Assembly (NCBI GenBank): GCA_030180135.1
Contig: CM058231.1
Location: 50,664,235-50,728,234 of the forward strand
Direction of reading: 5' to 3'
DNA from: Orychophragmus violaceus
Taxonomy: Eukaryota; Streptophyta; Magnoliopsida; Brassicales; Brassicaceae
Length of the DNA stretch: 64,000 bases
The position numbers were made by a program, and so were the translations under genes. Under the pieces are notes generated by a model, which was given only the letters and a program-made list of their open reading frames with translations, was not told the DNA's origin and ran no database searches. Numbering within the stretch: the first letter of the stretch is position 1; the number at the start of each line of letters is the position of its first letter. This document shows, piece after piece, positions 10,560-22,098 of the stretch.

Positions 10560-12738
10560 TAGAGAGAAACTCCCTCTCAAGAAAATTACAATCCCGGGCA
10601 ACAAAGATCTTGTTCTCGGATCGTAGGTAGAAGTAATAAGCCTTGGTCTCCTTCGGATAACCAATGAAGTAGCATTTATCAGACTTTGGTGTAAGCTTGT
10701 CAGAGATAAATCTCTTGACATAGGCTTCACAACCCCAAATTCTAAGATAAGACAGCACTGGAGCTTCCCCAGTCCATAATTCATTTGGTGTCTTAGCTAC
10801 TGCTTTTGATGGCGCTCTATTTAGAGTGAACACTGCTGTTAGCAGAGCATATCCCCAAAGGGATATTGGAAGGTCTGTGTGACTCATCATAGACCGAACC
10901 ATATCCAATAAGGTCTGATTCCTCCTCTCAGACACACCATTCCATTGAGGTGTTCCAGGAGGAGTGAGTTGGGAAACTATCCCACACTCTCTTAGATGAT
11001 CACTGAACTCTTGGCTCAAATATTCTCCTCCTCGGTCGGACCGAAGAGCTTTAATGCTTTTCCCAAGTTGGTTATGTACTTCATTTTGGAATTCTCTGAA
11101 TCTCTCAAACGATTCAGACTTATGTTTCATTAAATAAACATATCCATACCTACTGAAATCATCAGTGAAGGTAATGAAGTACTGATAGTTTCCTCTTGCA
11201 TTTGTGGACATTGGGCCACACACATCTGTGTGTATCAGGCCCAATAAGTCACTGGCCCTCTCGTTAGGTTTATTAAAGGGGGCCCGCGTCATTTTGCCCA
11301 TCAGACAGGATTCGCATTTCTCACATGACTCAAAGTCAAATGAGCCAAGAAGTCCATTCGAATGGAGCCTCTTAATGCGTTTCTCACTGATGTGCCCTAA
11401 ACGACAATGCCATAGAAACGTTCGGTTCTCCTCATTAGGTTTGAACCGTTTGGTATTAATGTTATAAATTGGCGCGGATTGATCAAGTATGTAAAGCCCA
11501 TTCGTAAGAGGGGCACAACCATAGAACAAATTGTTGCGATTGAAGGAACATAATTTATTCTTAACTGAAAAATCATAACCTTCCAAATCCAACAATGAAA
11601 TTGAAATAATATTTCTGCTTATCGCAGGTACAAAATAACAATTATTGAGTTCTAAAACCAATCCCGAAGGTAAAGACAACAAGTATGTGCCTACAGCTAG
11701 TGCAGGAACTTTCGCTCCATTCCCAACTCGTAGCTCCACTTGTCCTTGCTTCAGCCTCCTACTGTTGCTGAGTGCCTGCATATTAGTACAAATATGAGCC
11801 CCACAACCAGTATCCATAACCCATGAGGTATTATCAGAAGTAGTTGTATTAACTTCTATAAAAAAAATACCTGATGAAGAAGTCTCCAGAGTCTTCTTCT
11901 TCAATTCCTTTAGACCTTCCAGGAATTTCTTACATTCTCTCCTCCAATGCCCTGGTTCTTTGCAGAACCTGCAGATGTCAGTAGGCCCAGCCTTGGACTT
12001 GGGCTTTGGCTTTGGCGTGTCCTTGTCCGAGACTTGAACAGCCTTAGCCTTTCCTTTGTCCTTGGCAGAGGATTTCTTAAAGCCCTTGCCCTTTTGCACC
12101 ATAAGTACGTTGGGGTCCTTGGCTTTCCTCAAGTTGGGCTCTGCAGTCTTGAGCATTCCGTGAAGCTCAGGCAATGTCTTACTCAAGCCATGCATATTGA
12201 AGTTCAGGATGAACTGATCATAGCTTGCAGGTAAAGACTGCAGAACGATGTCACAGGCAAGTTCCTGGCTGATAGGGCAGTCGAGTTTCTGAAGATGATC
12301 GAGGTAACCCATCATCTTCAAGACATGAGGACTCACTGCCGCATTTGCAGCCATCTTACAGTCCAAGAGGTTCTTAACTGTCTGGAACCTCTCAGTCCTT
12401 GCCTGCTCCTGAAAAAGCGATTTCAGGCTTGCCATTATCTCGATGGGCGACAGCACACTCTCGAACTGCAATTGCAGCTCAGGAGTCATGGTCGCCAACA
12501 TCAGGCAATAGACATCATTTTCATCTGACGAATGCTTTTCCCAAGCATTATGCAGATTCCTGGCGGCATTGTTAGGAGGCCTCTCGGGGAGGGGATCACG
12601 AAGGACATATTCCTTCTTCTCCTGCTTGAGGACCAGCCTCAAGTTCCTTGACCACGTCAGGAAGTTCGTTCCAGTCAGCTTCTCCTTGTCGAGAACAGAC
12701 CGGATTGAGAATGTGTTTTGTGTGCTTGTTGTAGTCAT
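10540..12738 (-). CDS. Copia Gag-protease-integrase (A)
   Basis: Starts at the ATG at 12738, where similarity to the C, D and F gag proteins begins (MT, then QNTFSIRSVL); the frame is open further upstream but without support. 732 codons. Gag fills about residues 1-250, followed by a CCHC zinc knuckle (CRFCKEPGHWRREC, about 256-269), the aspartic protease signature DTG (about 309-311), the HHCC region (WHCRLGH, then CEKC) and an integrase core with D505, D568 and E604. The last two are 35 residues apart, the usual DD35E spacing. Translation ends at a stop just after the poly-A tract that carries the extra base. All catalytic residues I can see are intact. Confidence 0.9.
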   Translation of the reverse strand: MTTTSTQNTFSIRSVLDKEKLTGTNFLTWSRNLRLVLKQEKKEYVLRDPLPERPPNNAARNLHNAWEKHSSDENDVYCLMLATMTPELQLQFESVLSPIEIMASLKSLFQEQARTERFQTVKNLLDCKMAANAAVSPHVLKMMGYLDHLQKLDCPISQELACDIVLQSLPASYDQFILNFNMHGLSKTLPELHGMLKTAEPNLRKAKDPNVLMVQKGKGFKKSSAKDKGKAKAVQVSDKDTPKPKPKSKAGPTDICRFCKEPGHWRRECKKFLEGLKELKKKTLETSSSGIFFIEVNTTTSDNTSWVMDTGCGAHICTNMQALSNSRRLKQGQVELRVGNGAKVPALAVGTYLLSLPSGLVLELNNCYFVPAISRNIISISLLDLEGYDFSVKNKLCSFNRNNLFYGCAPLTNGLYILDQSAPIYNINTKRFKPNEENRTFLWHCRLGHISEKRIKRLHSNGLLGSFDFESCEKCESCLMGKMTRAPFNKPNERASDLLGLIHTDVCGPMSTNARGNYQYFITFTDDFSRYGYVYLMKHKSESFERFREFQNEVHNQLGKSIKALRSDRGGEYLSQEFSDHLRECGIVSQLTPPGTPQWNGVSERRNQTLLDMVRSMMSHTDLPISLWGYALLTAVFTLNRAPSKAVAKTPNELWTGEAPVLSYLRIWGCEAYVKRFISDKLTPKSDKCYFIGYPKETKAYYFYLRSENKIFVARDCNFLEREFLSKKKQWE

Positions 12739-14310
12739 AGCTGAAATATAAGATGAAAGGATTTTAGTTAATATGTTCAATATGATTAATCTCGCATTAT
12801 ATTCAATAACATTAGTTACCCTCAATAGAATATAACGATTCCAAGATCCACATATAACTAAGATCAAAGTGGGCCACTGGCCGTCACCCAACCTTAGCTT
12901 ATATCGGTAAGCCCTATCTCGGCTAATTATATCTGTGATATAACTCTTGGTTGTGAATCTGGGCCCGAGGCCCAATCCACTCTGATGTCTCAAGGTCCGG
13001 GACTCCCGATGACCCAGTCAAGAAAACCAGACTATACAGTCATGTAATCACTAATGTCTGGGACTCCCAATGACATTAATGAATCACAAACTGTCTTACC
13101 CAGGCAAAATATAGACACCCTCACATTGTAAGGCCATGTGTACAATTGAATGGGTTTCAACAGCTGACATAGACTGGACAAGACATCCAACGCTTGATAT
13201 TATTTGAGGTTTATAGGTTTTTCTTAAAATTTCATTCCCAAAATAGAAGATTACTATTTTTGGAAACTTTCCATTTTTGGAAACCTACTACTTTTGGAAA
13301 CTTTTTATAATTGGAAACTTCCTAAAATTGGAAACTTTCTAACTATAGAAATTTCCTAAAATCCAAAACATGCAAATCTAGAAACTTCTATTCTAAGAAA
13401 CTTTCTAATTTAAAATTTTGGAAACTGATTAATTTAAAATCAAATTTTAATTATTAAATAAAAATTTAAATTCAATCTGAAGAAAAGACTCAAATAACTG
13501 GCCCAATTGTTTTAACTTCTTGGCCCATGGCCCAAGAATTGGTCTATGTCCAAGACATAACCCAATTGTCCAATTAAATGACATAACCGGTCTGGTTCAT
13601 TAAAATTGGTCTAACCAAAATTAATTACTACGATGACCACAATTGTCAACCGGTTATTTACTAAACCGGATTTTCTCAATTTATTTGGTCCAACCAAATC
13701 AAATTAGAAAACCACTGGTTTAGGCACTAAATCCAATTTTACGACTTTGGATTTCTTATCACGGTTTAACCAGATCTAATAAATTTTATTAAGTCTGTAA
13801 TTATTAAACCGTGACGATTAAGATTTTAATTATTTTTAAACCGAACCACAAACCAAACCGAACCGATTTGACGATCACGACAGCCTTAGGCGGGATGGGA
13901 CACGATCCGCGATCGGTCCATCTCTCGATCACGACAGCGGTGTGGGACGGGACAGCCTTCTCTCGATCACGAAAGCGATGCGGGACGAGATGGCGGGACG
14001 GCTCGGGTCGAGCGATCGGACGAGAGGCGACGGGACGGGACACGATCGGTTCGGGTCGATCCATGCGATCGTTCGATCGATCCATGCGATCCACTCGGCT
14101 GATCGGTCCACCGTGCCTCACACGATCCGGACATGGTGATCCTTTGGCGATCATCATTCCGACGCATACCGATTCATATAGATCGGATCATGCGATTTCT
14201 AGTTTAGGTTTTTAACTTTGTTTCTTAAGTGTTTTCTTATCATAGATTGATTCAAACACTTCTAAACAACCTAAACATGATTCTAAACAAGAAATCCTAA
14301 TAGAACCAAT
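12739..14310 (-). other. long leader of A
   Basis: About 1.57 kb between the PBS and the gag ATG. In element order: a GC-rich stretch full of CGATCG and GATCG (about 14140-13865); a Copia-wide segment rich in AACCGG and GGTTTA; an AT-rich array of short units containing GAAACTTTC or variants (about 13420-13216); and a conserved block (about 13085-12866) with two GGGAGTCCC motifs. The sequence just before the ATG reads TATATTTCAG, resembling a 3' splice site. Confidence 0.65.
12866..13085 (-). promoter_or_regulatory. conserved leader block, candidate packaging signal (A)
   Basis: GGGACTCCC at 12999-13007 and 13060-13068 (GGGAGTCCC on the element strand), each an inverted repeat around one base, plus GTGGGCCACTGGCCGTCAC at 12869-12887. 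The block is also present in B, C, D and F although other leader parts differ. Role inferred from conservation and position near gag. Confidence 0.45.
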
Positions 14311-14323
14311 GGCTCTGATACCA
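14311..14323 (-). other. PBS of A
   Basis: The minus strand reads TGGTATCAGAGCC, complementary to initiator tRNA-Met, one base from the LTR boundary at 14325. Confidence 0.88.
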
Positions 14324-14324
14324 C

Positions 14325-14960
14325 TGAAGGATTGTTTAGTGTTTATCCTGATTCAATTTCTCATTGATTGATTCCTACTAAACAGATTGGATCTAGGTTC
14401 TCTTGCTGAATCATAAAGGATCTCAGTTAATACCTTGTTATGCAGCGGAAGAATCAGGTATGAGTCAGAGATCAGCAGAACCACCAAGAGACAGCTCCTC
14501 CAAAGGTTCACACACGCACACTTCAGGAAATTGGCTGCTAGACCAAGGAGATGGAGGCGCAGAGAGAGAGAGAGAGAGGCGCAGACTGCTGAGAAAATTA
14601 GAGAGCTAGGTCAAGTTTTATTCATTAAAACCCCTTTTAGTTCTCATGGGCTTTTGGGCCCAAGTCTCAGTCTGATTAAATCCCTTAGATTTAATCAGGC
14701 CCTTTAATCTCTCTAAGTACAGTAAATGCCTAGCACTTTCACCGTACTCCTGCTGAACAGTTCCTCCATATTTTCCTGTTAGCTTAGGCGTGTGACCCAT
14801 ATGGGATCATATAATAAAGGCAATAAGTCCAAGACTTATAGATCATGAGCGGACTCTAGCAAGCCATCATGACCCCCAGTATTATATGACTTATGTCTGA
14901 TCATTGACATACTCTTACTTTCTAGAGACAGTACAGAGATTACTGGACATAATTCCAACA
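14325..14960 (-). repeat. shared middle LTR (5' of A, 3' of B)
   Basis: 636 bp, same ends as the outer LTRs. On its left is the PBS of A; on its right is the PPT of B. No TSD flanks this LTR by itself, so it was not created by a separate insertion. Confidence 0.92.
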
Positions 14961-14971
14961 ATCTCCCACTT
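14961..14971 (-). other. PPT of B
   Basis: Minus strand AAGTGGGAGAT, identical to the PPT of A, abutting the shared LTR. Confidence 0.8.
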
Positions 14972-15809
14972 GTACTGGAATCTCTGTATTCATAATCCTT
15001 TTGTCTCAATATCTCGATTAGTCATAAGGCAATATGAGTGTCATCCTTATAAATCCTAATCATGTTCATCGGACTCTGATTTGATACTGACAATCCAAAC
15101 GACTCGGGACAGTCCGTTTGAGCATGGCCATGCATTTTCCAGTATTCAAATCTCCGATTGACCTAGAGATATTCACTCCATTTATATTGGAGGAACAAAT
15201 CCCGTCTTGTTCCATCACTGTAAACTACTCATTTCATAATACACCCAAACAAGGTCCTTATAACTATCGCTTAACGACAGCGTTAGACAATGATCAAAGT
15301 GCATCAGTTCATGTGCAGTCACATGCATGCGAACTCAGGTCTAAGGACTATACTCTATAGTCGTAGTAAGAATCTCTTATGACATAGATATAAATATCCT
15401 GAAGAGTTCTTATAAGCGGGTCTTGTCCGGTCGTATGTACCCCAACATACACCTATGTACTGACTTTGATGCCGTGCATCTATGACATCCTGACACTTTG
15501 TCATAAGTCACATACCAATCTAGTCTCACGCTGTTGTTGGTGTTCCAATTTCAACAACCTTCGACTAGGGACAGGATGATATAAGCCATCTATCAAATAT
15601 AGGGTCTCATGATCAAGCTAAATGACTTTGATGACTCAAGATCAAGTCACTTACTTCGATGACCTATAAAATGGTTCATATCATTTTGGAACGATTATTT
15701 CATCACAGTTAAAATAATCTTGAAAAACAATTTTATTAAACATCTTAAATGTTTTACAAGAACATATCAATAACTAAATAAAGCCCTCAAACTCCCACTC
15801 AAATTTAGA
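14972..15809 (-). other. conserved 3' untranslated region of B
   Basis: Nearly identical to 7925-8762, with single-base differences. It keeps the perfect GACTATA/TATAGTC hairpin at 15346-15362. Confidence 0.7.
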
Positions 15810-17607
15810 TTACATTTCAATGTCTCTAATGCCTACAGCTTCAGTCAGGAACTCGAGCTTAGGTCTTGGGAGTGGCTTTGTCAATGGATCAGCGACATTA
15901 TCATCTGTCGGAACTCGGCTGATCTTGACTTCCTTTCTATTAATGATGTCACGTATCAAGTGAAATCTTCTTAGTACATGCTTGGATTTCTGGTGTGATC
16001 TTGGTTCCTTTGCCTGAGCAATAGCACCATTGTTATCACAAAACAGTGCCAGAGGCTCAGCCGCATTTGGTATCACACCTAGTTCAATAATGAACTTTCG
16101 TATCCAAACAGCTTCCTTCGCTGCTTCTGAAGCGGCGATATATTCAGCTTCTGTAGTGGAATCAGCAACGGTGTCTTGCTTGGAGCTTCTCCAACTGATT
16201 GCACCGCCATTCAGACAAAAGATATAACCGGACTATGACCGGAAATCATCTTGGTCTGTCTGGAAACTTGCGTCCGTGAATCCACTGACTTCAAGCACAT
16301 CACTTCCGCCGTACACTAAGAACTTATCCTTAGTATGTCTCAGATACTTCAGGATATCATTGACGGCAATCCAGTGGTTTTCACCTGGATTTGACTGGTA
16401 TCTACTCGTCATGCTCAATGCATAAGCAACATCAGGACGAGTACAGATCATGGCATACATGATAGATCCTATTGCAGATGCATAAGGAATATTCTTCATG
16501 CGCTCAAGCTCAGCAGCCGTCGTAGGGCTCTGCTTCTTGCTTAGCGTTGTGCCATGTACCATTGGCGTGAAGCCTTTCTTGGAATCTGCCATGCTGAATC
16601 TATGCAGGACTTTGTCAATGTATGAATCTTGACACAAGCCTATCAGCCTTTTAGATCTATCCCGGTAGATCCTGATTCCAAGAACGTATGCGGCTTCACC
16701 CATGTCTTTCATGGAAAAACAACTTCCAAGCCAGTCCTTTACCGACCGCAGCATTGGTACGTCGTTTCCGAGAAGCAGTATGTCATCGACATACAGAATA
16801 AGAAATACTATCTTGCTCCCACTAGTTTTCTTATACACGCATTGTTCTTCTTCGTTTCTGATGAAGTCAAATTGCTTGATCGCTTCATCAAAACGAAGAT
16901 TCCAGCTCCTCGATGCTTGCTTCAATCCATAAATGGATTTATGAAGCTTGCATACTTTCCCAGCATTCTTTGGATCTATGTAACCGTCAGGTTGTGTCAT
17001 ATACACATCCTCTTCCAGAATACCATTCAGGAAGGCAGTTTTCACGTCCATCTGCCAAATTTCATAATCATGAAAAGCTGCAGTTGCTAGTAGAATCCGA
17101 ATAGATTTCATCATAGCCACTGGGGAATAGGTTTCATCATAATCCACACCGTGAACTTGTCTGAAACCTTTTGCCACCAACCTGGCTTTATAAATCTGGA
17201 CATTTCCATCCACGTCAATCTTCTTCTTGAAGATCCATTTGCACTCGATGGCTTTTACACCAGCGGGTAAGTCAACCAACGAAAACACTTGGTTGACCGA
17301 CATGGAGTCCATTTCGGAATCAGTGGCCTTACGCCACTTAGAGGAATCTGGGCCCATCATGGCTTGATTGAAGTTCGATGGTTCATCACCATCAATGATC
17401 AGAAGATCATGACAGTCAGTCACGAGAAATCCTTGATATCTCTCGGGTTCGTGACGGATCCTCCCGGATCTTCGAACTTCAGGTACCACAGGTTCAGGCT
17501 CTACAATTTCTTGTAGGTCCTCCTGCTGCTCTTCCTCATTAGGTTGAGCAGTATCCTGTTCATCTTGAATTTCTTCAAGCAGTACCTTACTCCCACTGTT
17601 TTTTCTT
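15810..17607 (-). pseudogene. Copia RT and RNase H (B), nonsense mutation
   Basis: Same domains and stop position as the A copy, including YVDD. A premature TAG at 16233-16235 replaces the CAG (Gln) found in A, cutting off the RNase H domain after FTDASFQTDQDDFRS. The change is a C-to-T in a CAG context, which suits decay by deamination of CHG-methylated cytosine; that cause is inferred. B also shares with A the extra base near 17596-17603 that separates this frame from integrase. It cannot make a full RNase H. Confidence 0.88.
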
Positions 17608-18895
17608 AGAGAGAAACTCCCTCTCAAGAAAATTACAATCCCGGGCAACAAAGATCTTGTTCTCGGATCGTAGGTAGAAGTAATAAGCCTTGGTCTCCTT
17701 CGGATAACCAATGAAGTAGCATTTATCAGACTTTGGTGTAAGCTTGTCAGAGATCAATCTCTTGACATAGGCTTCACAACCCCAAATTCTAAGATAAGAC
17801 AGCACTGGAGCTTCCCCAGTCCATAATTCATATGGTGTCTTAGCTACTGCTTTTGATGGCGCTCTATTTAGAGTGAACACTGCTGTTAGCAGAGCATATC
17901 CCCAAAGGGATATTGGAAGGTCTGTGTGACTCATCATAGACCGAACCATATCCAATAAGGTCTGATTCCTCCTCTCAGACACACCATTCCATTGAGGTGT
18001 TCCAGGAGGAGTGAGTTGGGAAACTATCCCACACTCTCTTAGATGATCACTGAACTCTTGGCTCAAGTATTCTCCTCCTCGGTCGGACCGAAGAGCTTTA
18101 ATGCTTTTCCCAAGTTGGTTATGTACTTCATTTTGGAATTCTCTGGATCTCTCAAACGATTCAGACTTATGTTTCATTAAATAAACATATCCATACCTAC
18201 TGAAATCATCAGTGAAGGTAATGAAGTACTGATAGTTTCCTCTTGCATTTGTGGACATTGGGCCACACATCTGTGTGTATCAGGCCCAATAAGTCACTGG
18301 CCCTCTCGTTAGGTTTATTAAAGGGGGCCCGCGTCATTTTGCCCATCAGACAGGATTCGCATTTCTCACATGACTCAAAGTCAAATGAGCCAAGAAGTCC
18401 ATTCGAATGGAGCCTCTTAATGCGTTTCTCACTGATGTGCCCTAAACGACAATGCCATAGAAACGTTCGGTTCTCCTCATTAGGTTTGAACCGTTTGGTA
18501 TTAATGTTATAAATTGGCGCGGATTGATCAAGTATGTAAAGCCCATTCGTAAGAGGGGCACAACCATAGAACAAATTGTTGCGATTGAAGGAACATAATT
18601 TATTCTTAACTGAAAAATCATAACCTTCCAAATCCAACAATGAAATTGAAATAATATTTCTGCTTATCGCAGGTACAAAATAACAATTATTGAGTTCTAA
18701 AACCAATCCCGAAGGTAAAGACAACAAGTATGTGCCTACAGCTAGTGCAGGAACTTTCGCTCCATTCCCAACTCGTAGCTCCACTTGTCCTTGCTTCAGC
18801 CTCCTACTGTTGCTGAGTGCCTGCATATTAGTACAAATATGAGCCCCACAACCAGTATCCATAACCCATGAGGTATTATCAGAAGTAGTTGTATT
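17587..18895 (-). pseudogene. Copia protease-integrase (B), frameshifted
   Basis: Homologous to A residues from the protease (DTG near 18855) through the HHCC motif and integrase core. A 2-bp deletion in an ACAC run at about 18262-18270 disrupts the frame at the first catalytic Asp region, giving two overlapping ORFs (18209-18862 and 17587-18270). At 18895 the gene is interrupted by element C; the upstream gag part resumes at 26137. Confidence 0.88.
18891..18895. repeat. TSD GTATT of C, left
   Basis: GTATT precedes the C 5' LTR and recurs at 26137-26141 after the 3' LTR. It shows that C landed in the gag-protease junction of B. Confidence 0.88.
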
Positions 18896-19540
18896 TGTTG
18901 GGAATGTCCTGAAATCTACCGTACTATCTCTAGAAAGTATTATAAGTGTCGAGATCAGACATAAGTCATAAATACTGGGTGATCATGATGGCTTGCTAGA
19001 GTCCGCTCTTGATCTATAAGTTTAGGACTTATTACCAGTATTGTATGATCCCAAAGGGTCACACACCATAGCTAACGGGAAAGTTAAATGGAAATAATAC
19101 GGTAAGATGCAAAGGCATTTACTGTATTTGTACAGAGAATTGGGCCAAGACAAAAACGGGCTTTTTGTCTGATTTGTGTTTTGGGCCCAAAAGCCCAATA
19201 GGCCATTAGTTAATAACTTGGGCCTATATAAGGCAAGAGAGAGGCGCCAGAAACCCTAAGCCTTCTGCGATTTCTGAGCTGTGCCGTATTCCTCTCTCTC
19301 TGTTGAATTCCAGCTTGGTCTAGCAGCCTGATCCGAAGCTTGTAAGCGTGTGGATACCTGAGGAGGAGCCGTTTCTCATCAGCTCTAATCTGATCTTGTC
19401 ATTACCACAAATCATTCCGCTGCAAAGGTAAAGATCAGGTTTGTTTTATGATTCGATCACAAGAACCTAGATCTGTTTAAGGTTATGTGTGCTAGGTTGC
19501 AATCTGGGAATTGAACCATGAACACACACATAATCCAATA
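18896..19540 (+). repeat. 5' LTR of C
   Basis: 645 bp, starting TGTTGGGAATGTCC and ending ATCCAATA (TG..TA rather than TG..CA). It contains a TATA box and short CT-rich runs downstream of it. Confidence 0.92.
19225..19233 (+). promoter_or_regulatory. putative TATA box of C LTR
   Basis: TATATAAGG in the middle of the LTR, followed by a CT-rich segment typical of transcription start regions. The equivalent box in F is at about 54428-54434. Confidence 0.5.
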
Positions 19541-19541
19541 G

Positions 19542-19555
19542 TGGTATCAGAGCCA
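19542..19555 (+). other. PBS of C
   Basis: TGGTATCAGAGCCA, one base after the LTR end, complementary to initiator tRNA-Met. Confidence 0.88.
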
Positions 19556-21207
19556 GGTTGTTAGGTTTTTGCTTTTGGATCATAATAGGTTGTTTATTAG
19601 TTTGATGAATCAATTTTAATGAGTAAAATTGATTGAAACTTTGAAAACCTATAATTAAGAAATCGTTTTGTTCATAATCGATTGTAATCACAAGGTTAAA
19701 AGCGTTTTGTCTTATGATGTGAATCGATTGAATCGATTGTTTGAATTAATGATGTGATGATCGTTTGGTCTTTAATTAAATAATTCAAATGCTTGAAAGC
19801 GATCGTTTTTGTTGACTATGCTTTGTTTGATAATAATAGAGAATCGATTTTAATTAAGAATCGATGTTGACTTTGTTAATAATAAGTTTTGTCTTCAAGC
19901 GATCGTAAAGAGAAATGCATAAAACGAATTGGAATAAGGACAAAATTCTTTGTTTTTAGTGGAATAATAAGCGATTGTTAACTTGGTTTGTTAATGTCAT
20001 TCACGATCGATTTTGTAGTGATTTGGAAAAATCATGTTTGTTTGTAAGCTAAAAACAAATCGCATGTTGACTTTGTCAAATTCATTTATTGAAAAGTCAA
20101 TTATTTTGTTATGGTTGTTAAGATCATGATTTTGTCTTTAAGCTAAAAGACAAAATCTATTCAAAAGCATTGAATAATTAGTGTTTAAAACCTTAAACCG
20201 CAAGTTAAGTCAAATTGGCTAAAACACTAGGTGTTTCTTCCCGGTTTTGGACTTAACTGAACCGATCCAATTTATTTGGTGGTTCAAGCGGTTAACCCGA
20301 ATCGCGGTTTACTGGAAATTATTTAATACAATTGGTATTATTTAATTTCTGGTTAAACCGGATTGAAATTCAAAATTGAATTTAACCTAAACCGAAGGCT
20401 GGTCTAAGTTTGATTTGGTTGGACCAAATAATTTAGAGCTGGTCTGGTTTAGTAAATAACCGATGGTTTTGATAGTTAATTTGGTCTTGGACCAGAATTA
20501 ATAAACCGAATCGGTTATGTCAAATTATTGGGCCAACTGGAATTCTATGGTCTTGGGCCAAGAATTGGGCCTATAATTTGTGACCCAACCCGAAAATATT
20601 TATAAAATATTAAATTAGAAATTTCTATTTTTAGTATGTTACTAAATTTAGAAAGTTTCTAAAATAAGTAAGTTTCCCAAAATAGTAATCTTCTATTTTT
20701 GGAAATAAAACTTAAAATCCTCAAAAACAATATCAAGCTTGGATGTCTTTCCAATCTTGTCAGCTACTTAACGCTTATTCGATTACAGATATGGCTTACA
20801 GTGTGAGGTGTCTGTTTTCGCGTAAGTAAAGTAGTATATAGTCACTAATTTCATTGGGAGTCCCAGACTTTAGTGATTATTTGGCTGTAAGAGATTGGTT
20901 TCCTTGACTGGGCCATCGGGAGTCCCGGGCCTTGAGACATCTGGTGTATTGGGCCTTGGGCCCAATTCACAACCGAGAGTTATATGAGATATAACTAGCT
21001 GTGTGTATGCTTACCAAGTAAAGCTACTTCTGGGTGACGGCCAGTGGCCCACTTTGGATTTAGCTGAACATGGGTCTCGGAATCATTGCATTCTTATGAG
21101 GTTAAACAAAGAAATTTTGAATGCAATGCAAGTTTTCTTATAAGTTGTTAAGATTACTCTTTTATGAACTAAATAACTAAAACTCTATTTATCTCTAAAT
21201 TTCAGTT
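19556..21207 (+). other. leader of C
   Basis: About 1.65 kb. The first 650 bp, rich in AATCGATT, GATCG and TTTGTC, are unlike the A leader. The part from about 20220 (AACCGG-rich, then GAAAGTTTC-type units) and the block at 20850-21052 with GGGAGTCCC at 20856-20864 and 20918-20926 are shared with A and D. AAATTTCAG precedes the gag ATG. Confidence 0.65.
20850..21052 (+). promoter_or_regulatory. conserved leader block, candidate packaging signal (C)
   Basis: Contains both GGGAGTCCC inverted repeats and GTGACGGCCAGTGGCCCAC (21034-21052). Order and spacing match A, B and D. Confidence 0.45.
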
Positions 21208-22098
21208 ATGACAAGCACAAACAATCAAAACACTTTCTCGATCCGGTCTGTCCTTGAAATGGACAAACTGAACGGATCAAATTTCTTGACTTGGTCGCGG
21301 AACCTGAGGCTAGTCCTCAGGCAGGAGAGAAAGGACTATGTCCTTGAGAGAGCTCTCCCCGAGAGGATCGGGTCCAATGCCTCTCATGCAGTATATGATG
21401 CTTGGAATAAGCATTATAATGATGCGGTAGATGTGCGTAGTCTGATATTGGCTACCATGGACTCAGATTTGCTGAAGCAATATGAGAACATGGAGTCGCC
21501 AATAGAGATGATCAGCAGCCTGAAATTGAAATTTCAGGAGCAGGTAAGAGTGGAGAAATACCAGTTGGTTAAGTCTCTCACTAGCTGCAAGCTACCAAAT
21601 GATCATCCAGTGAGTCCTCATGTCAGTAAAATGATGGGTTACATTGATAACCTGAGGAAACTGGATTATCTAGTTAGCCAAGAATTGGCAACTGAGATCA
21701 TTCTGCAGTCACTGCCGTCAAGCTATGATAAGTTCGTAAGGAACTATATCAAGAAAGGCTTAACGAAGACGTTGACTGAACTGCATGATATGCTCAAGAC
21801 AGTTGAGCCAAACGTGAAGAGTACCCTATACAATCTCATGAATGAGAAGGGTAGGTTTACTAAACCTAGTGCTGACAAGGGTGAAGACAAAGTTGTCCAG
21901 ATTTTGAATCATGGCAAGCGTGTGTCTTCTGAGCCCGAGTCAGATACCTCTTACGTTGGTAAGTGCTGCTACTGTAAAGAGACTGGGCATTGGAAGAGAA
22001 ATTGCATTAAATTCATGGAAGATTATGAGGAGTTAAAGTCGATGTATGAGACTACTTCCTCAGGTATTCATGTTATTACTTCAAGTTATACCTTATAG
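21208..22098 (+). CDS. intact Copia gag (C)
   Basis: 296 codons from an ATG directly after AAATTTCAGTT. It aligns along its length with the A gag: SIRSVL at the N-terminus, NFLTWSRNLRLVL, the helical segment with SPIEM and FQEQ, SPHVSKMMGYID, LPSSYDKF, and a CCHC knuckle (CCYCKETGHWKRNC) near residues 253-266. It ends in a TAG exactly where the protease should begin; F has the same TAG and D has AAG. This is the only gene of C that could still be made, and it would supply the capsid shell. Selection for gag in cis is an inference. Confidence 0.88.
   Translation: MTSTNNQNTFSIRSVLEMDKLNGSNFLTWSRNLRLVLRQERKDYVLERALPERIGSNASHAVYDAWNKHYNDAVDVRSLILATMDSDLLKQYENMESPIEMISSLKLKFQEQVRVEKYQLVKSLTSCKLPNDHPVSPHVSKMMGYIDNLRKLDYLVSQELATEIILQSLPSSYDKFVRNYIKKGLTKTLTELHDMLKTVEPNVKSTLYNLMNEKGRFTKPSADKGEDKVVQILNHGKRVSSEPESDTSYVGKCCYCKETGHWKRNCIKFMEDYEELKSMYETTSSGIHVITSSYTL

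Noticed and set aside
10560..10784. Upstream part of the RT frame overlapping integrase
   Set aside because: Out-of-frame reading of integrase; homology to J pol starts only at the frameshift.
12739..12993. N-terminal extension of the A gag frame
   Set aside because: It is open but starts at TTG, covers the conserved leader block, and similarity of Gag proteins begins at the ATG at 12738.
13804..14215. Overlapping Arg- and Asp-rich ORFs in the GC-rich leader, and similar ones in B and D
   Set aside because: Composition-driven open frames on both strands of CGATCG repeats; lengths change between copies.
22096..22098. TAG at the C/F gag end as a retrovirus-like readthrough stop
   Set aside because: The downstream protease and pol are full of further stops, so readthrough would yield nothing; D has AAG here.
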